The notes under the pieces: model-generated
What the model saw: only the letters and a program-made list of their open reading frames with translations
Database searches by the model: none
What the model was told of the DNA's origin: nothing
Translations under genes and position numbers: made by a program
Shown here: piece by piece, positions 23,239 through 26,114 of the stretch
Layout of the letters: each line of letters begins with the position of its first letter
Numbering within the stretch: the stretch's first letter is position 1
Assembly (NCBI GenBank): GCA_002314445.1
Contig: DCFX01000045.1
Coordinates: 1-26,114, forward strand
DNA: 26,114 nucleotides
Direction: 5' to 3'
Source: Treponema sp. UBA1793
Lineage (GTDB): Bacteria; Spirochaetota; Spirochaetia; Treponematales; Treponemataceae

Positions 23239-24011
23239 TACAGGGCACCGTCCTTTTTAAGTTTTAAATATTCTTCTGTAGAAATTATTTTCTTTGTTTT
23301 GAGTCTATATTCGATTCGTTCAACATATTCAATTATCTCTTTATTCTGTCCGTATGATTGTGCTTCGCGTATTAACTTTTCCGCCTTATCGAAATCCGTT
23401 GCCGAATCAGATTCGGTGTATATACATGCAAGAGCCGAAGCATATTGAAGAATGCAAAACGGATCTGTCACGTTTGATTTATACAATTCTGCAGAAACGT
23501 CAACCATTTTTTTATAATCATGCTGATCAAATGCATTCGAGATTTCTATATAAAGTATTATTGAATTTACAACCTTATCATCCTTGTCATATTTCTGATA
23601 CTTTTTAAACAAAGGCAATGCATCATTATATTTATTGTCGGAATATAATTTGAATCCCGAGATATAATATTTATAGTATTCAATATCGGAATTATCGGGA
23701 ACCAAATCCGATGCATGAGTAATATATTTTTCTGCATTGATAAAATCATTTTTTTTGAAAAATACTGTTGCCGTTTTATAGTCTTTTATACAAACATAAA
23801 ATCTGTTGAAATAATAAAACCCAAAAACGACAGTACCAGCTAAAAAAAACAGGAACACAACAACCCACTTAGGGATATTAAATTTTTTATTTACTTCAGA
23901 GCTATCATCAGATATACAGCTCTGAGTATCTTCATCTTCCCTGTCACCTTTGATAGAAGTATCACATGGAGCTTTTTCTATCTCCTGAATATTCTCTTTT
24001 TCCAAATCCAT
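23238..24011 (-). CDS. Single-pass membrane protein with periplasmic TPR-like repeats (257 aa)
   Basis: The start at 24011 follows GAGGAG by 6 bases. The N-terminal ~47 residues are acidic and probably cytoplasmic, followed by one transmembrane helix (KWVVVFLFFLAGTVVFGFYY). The remainder is helical repeats with TPR spacing: FFKKNDFINAEKYITHA, LYSDNKYNDALPLFKKY, DFDKAEKLIREAQ. It is a likely scaffold or protein-protein contact module. It is coupled to the metalloprotease gene and follows the DUF4926-like gene by 60 bases. No family name is recognised. Confidence 0.8.
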   Translation of the reverse strand: MDLEKENIQEIEKAPCDTSIKGDREDEDTQSCISDDSSEVNKKFNIPKWVVVFLFFLAGTVVFGFYYFNRFYVCIKDYKTATVFFKKNDFINAEKYITHASDLVPDNSDIEYYKYYISGFKLYSDNKYNDALPLFKKYQKYDKDDKVVNSIILYIEISNAFDQHDYKKMVDVSAELYKSNVTDPFCILQYASALACIYTESDSATDFDKAEKLIREAQSYGQNKEIIEYVERIEYRLKTKKIISTEEYLKLKKDGAL

Positions 24012-24071
24012 AAAATCTCCTCTTATTCAACATATTTATCTGTACCGTTAATACCGGATGCGTCACTTCAC

Positions 24072-24263
24072 TTACTCAGCCTCCTCAACGTCAGATGGTT
24101 TTAACACGACTATGGCTGTTGTTTTACCCGTATCTTGTATTGAAAATTCAACTTCAAAATTTCTATCTGGATAAATCTCTATGATATACCCTTCCATACC
24201 AGCTGACACTCCCTCAAAAGAAAAGTCATTTATTAATATCTTTACTTTATCATATTGTTTCAT
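24072..24263 (-). CDS. Small DUF4926-like protein, candidate immunity protein
   Basis: 63 residues starting MKQYDKVKILIND, with AGMEGYIIEIYPDRNFEVEF and a C-terminal LKPSDVEEAE. This matches the layout of DUF4926 (V-V-x-L ... G-x-x-GT-V-V ... Y-x-VEF ... T-L-x-x-x-Q/D-V), a small SH3-like domain often seen next to polymorphic toxin or nuclease genes. The ATG at 24263 is supported by AGGA 8 bases upstream; the longer TTG start at 24446 has no such site. It lies directly downstream of an RHS protein, the place where immunity genes usually sit. Immunity function is inferred. Confidence 0.65.
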   Translation of the reverse strand: MKQYDKVKILINDFSFEGVSAGMEGYIIEIYPDRNFEVEFSIQDTGKTTAIVVLKPSDVEEAE

Positions 24264-24423
24264 CGTATGAATCCTGTAAATGGTGTATTCAAAGTAATGG
24301 TTCCGCCGGCTTGTATCATCCAACCTGATTTTATATAACTGGTCTTGCCCATAGCACTGCCCACACCAGGAATTTAAATCGCGATATTGATTCTCTGGCC
24401 ATATTCCATATGCAATAGAAAAC
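24264..24423 (-). other. Open segment between RHS stop and DUF4926-like gene, possible shifted toxin remnant
   Basis: The frame of the DUF4926-like gene stays open upstream to a TTG at 24446, overlapping the RHS C-terminus by 23 bases. It reads protein-like sequence (YGIWPENQYRDLNSW, then GQDQLYKIRLDD). It has no good start. It could be the last part of the RHS tip displaced by a frameshift near 24430, an N-terminal extension of the small protein, or chance. I do not recognise the domain. Confidence 0.3.
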
Positions 24424-26114
24424 TCAGTTAACAAATTGAGTATCAATTTGTATTTTCATATCATCTAATTTTAATTGAGTTGATGCTGCTTGCATAGCTT
24501 CCCGATTTGTAAGATCACAAGTGATAATTCCTTTTTTTTCATCAAAATCAACTTTTCCATCAATATCTGCATCAGAAGTTTGTTCATCTCCATCATAATC
24601 CAGAGGAGATGCAGTAACATCGGGTGTCTTAACGGTTGGTGCCGATGGATATGCAGATTCAGATGGCGTACTCACCTGGTAATAAGCAGAACCGAGTGAG
24701 TGCGTAACTGCCTGATCATATGCATAACTGCTCGAATCACTTCCCGGTTTCCCGAGACTGTTATAAAACTCACTCGCATCCAGCCCCGTGGGGTCCATGT
24801 ACGTCATCGGGTTGTTTCCGCAATACCCGTACCAGTTGCTGCCGTCGCGTGCAGGGTCTTCACTGATAAAGAATGAGCCGTCTTCGCTCCGCCATCTGTT
24901 CCAATGATACGTCAGCCCTGTCTCTGCGTCAATGTCTTTCCCTGTAAACATTCCTGAGAAGTCCACAGAATCAGTTACCGTGCCTGCGACGTTCCCGAAC
25001 GCAGTGTATTCGCTTGACCATACCACGCTGCCCGTCTCATCAAGAACCTTTGTCACGCTGCCAAGCATATCTGTTACAGCGTATTTTTTGCTCTCTTTTC
25101 CTGCTGCATCCGTATCCGTCCAGCCGGCAACTTCATTATTCAGATATGCATAACTTCTCACAGTCGTACCGGTTGTGCCTGTCGTCTTCTGATACGTTAT
25201 CGCACCGCTTCTACCGTATGCATACACGGTCGTTCCGTCGGAACCTGCCCGCTCTATGCGGTAGTTTAGTGCATCATATACGTACGAGACATCAGCACAC
25301 GTTCCGTTATCATCCGCATTGTACTGCTTCACTGCGGTCAACCTGTTGTGGAGGTCCCATGCATACGTCCAGTACTCTGCCGTCGTATCTATGGTAACAT
25401 TATTTCCGCTAACTGAGGCTGCCTTGCCGCGTGCGGTTCTATTTCCGTTTGCGTCGTAGGTGTAGTACCATCTGCCGTCATACAGTACTCTGGTTGAATT
25501 TCCTCCCTGCGTATTCGCATAATATGTATATGCGTATGACGAATTCTCTCCGGTGTCCCCTGTTGAAAGACTCACGCGGTTTCCTGCCTTATCGTAGCCG
25601 TACGTTTCCGCAAGATTCGACGACAGTGTCCATACACGCAGCAGGTTGCGGGGTGTGCCTTTGAACGTTGCATAATTCTCTATGCTTTCGTTGTCGATAT
25701 TTCTGTCATCCCAGTCTGTCACGACTTTGATGTACCGCGCTTCCACCGCTTCCTTAAAAATGAACGAAAGGCTGCCGTTCTTATCGTCTCTGGTGAAGTT
25801 CCAGCTGGTTACCTGTGTCCAGCCGCTGTCCTCCGACCCGCCTTTATAGAATATCCGTATATTACGCTCTTTCACCCGGTGCGTATTGCTTCCAGGGTAC
25901 AGTTCCACTCTGTTCACCTTCTTGGTCCCGCCCATGTCGTATGAAAGCGACTTCGCCTGCGCGTCAAGGACAACCTCTTCGGGCAGTACGTCGGTATATA
26001 CCGGGCTCTCTTCTCCCGTGTAGTCACGGTCCGTTTCTGCAAATGCGGGATTTATGGCATCCGGCGTCTTCCGGAAACTGCCGCTCTCGCTTGATGTCAG
26101 GAGCTGGTTTATTC
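24424..26114 (-). CDS. RHS/YD-repeat protein with discoidin-like module (N-terminus beyond right edge)
   Basis: The frame is open to the window edge, so the ATG at 25935 is internal, not a start. The visible part begins with a discoidin-like module (ELYPGSNTHRVKERNIRI ... ARYIKVVTDW). YD repeats follow: YGYDKAGNRVSL, YYTYDANGNRTAR, YVYDALNYRIERA. The RHS-associated core is complete, with YHWNRWRSEDGSFFISEDP and NNPMTYMDPTGL. RHS cores form a shell enclosing a C-terminal toxin. The ~120-residue tip after DPTGL is Ser/Tyr/Pro-rich, includes a canonical EF-hand loop (DADIDGKVDFDE, bases 24538-24573), and ends QFVN. No known toxin fold is evident; it may be truncated. The DUF4926-like gene downstream is the candidate immunity gene. 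Confidence 0.9.
   Translation of the reverse strand, partial: INQLLTSSESGSFRKTPDAINPAFAETDRDYTGEESPVYTDVLPEEVVLDAQAKSLSYDMGGTKKVNRVELYPGSNTHRVKERNIRIFYKGGSEDSGWTQVTSWNFTRDDKNGSLSFIFKEAVEARYIKVVTDWDDRNIDNESIENYATFKGTPRNLLRVWTLSSNLAETYGYDKAGNRVSLSTGDTGENSSYAYTYYANTQGGNSTRVLYDGRWYYTYDANGNRTARGKAASVSGNNVTIDTTAEYWTYAWDLHNRLTAVKQYNADDNGTCADVSYVYDALNYRIERAGSDGTTVYAYGRSGAITYQKTTGTTGTTVRSYAYLNNEVAGWTDTDAAGKESKKYAVTDMLGSVTKVLDETGSVVWSSEYTAFGNVAGTVTDSVDFSGMFTGKDIDAETGLTYHWNRWRSEDGSFFISEDPARDGSNWYGYCGNNPMTYMDPTGLDASEFYNSLGKPGSDSSSYAYDQAVTHSLGSAYYQVSTPSESAYPSAPTVKTPDVTASPLDYDGDEQTSDADIDGKVDFDEKKGIITCDLTNREAMQAASTQLKLDDMKIQIDTQFVN

Noticed and set aside
24072..24446. DUF4926-like gene starting at TTG 24446 (124 aa)
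   Set aside because: The ATG at 24263 has an AGGA ribosome site and matches the start of the domain. The upstream part is kept as a separate uncertain feature.
1..26114. tRNA, rRNA, riboswitch or insertion sequence transposase
   Set aside because: I looked for cloverleaf arms, conserved rRNA blocks and DDE/HUH transposase motifs and saw none, though short RNAs cannot be excluded by eye.

Overview
The window looks like a chromosomal segment of a Treponema-like spirochaete. This is an inference from the style of the lipoproteins, the very large Ig-like surface proteins, the RHS proteins and a compact pseudopilus operon; no rRNA or other phylogenetic marker is present. Almost every gene lies on the minus strand. 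Base composition changes along the window: the pseudopilus operon and most of the giant proteins are moderately GC-rich, while the genes between about 19.9 and 24.4 kb and the N-terminal end of the 2660-aa protein are clearly AT-rich.

Right to left (the direction of transcription): an RHS/YD-repeat protein enters from the right edge (24424-26114, N-terminus outside the window). It is followed by a 63-aa DUF4926-like protein, a membrane-anchored TPR-like protein and an M50-like membrane metalloprotease. A decayed beta-helix gene fragment, a DinB-like gene (plus strand), an alpha/beta-hydrolase lipoprotein and a nucleotidyltransferase come next. A roughly 300-bp array of degenerate 23-bp repeats separates these from a tightly overlapping operon: gspG, two minor pseudopilins, gspK-like, gspL-like, a gspM/PilO-like protein with a PilP/GspC-like tail, a lipoprotein, and a prepilin peptidase without the N-terminal methylase domain. 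The outer-membrane secretin, ATPase and platform genes (gspD, E, F) are not in the window.

Between the prepilin peptidase and the next large gene (12.4-14.4 kb) is a small toxin-antitoxin island: an intact vapBC-like pair, an orphan antitoxin-like gene, and a decayed Phd/RelE-like pair. It is bounded on the far side by a broken direct copy of the last ~115 bp of the prepilin peptidase gene, itself split by a ~259-bp hairpin-rich insert.

The left 12 kb hold two huge secreted proteins on the minus strand, separated by one base. The first is 2660 aa, made of many Ig-like modules and a C-terminal beta-helix. The second runs off the left edge (1391 codons visible), with discoidin-like and Ig-like modules ending in a region that usually precedes SpvB/RHS cores. 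The long plus-strand open frames over this area are antisense shadows. The likely theme is export and surface display: a pseudopilus/secretion machine beside giant exported proteins and RHS-type effectors. A functional link between them is inference only.
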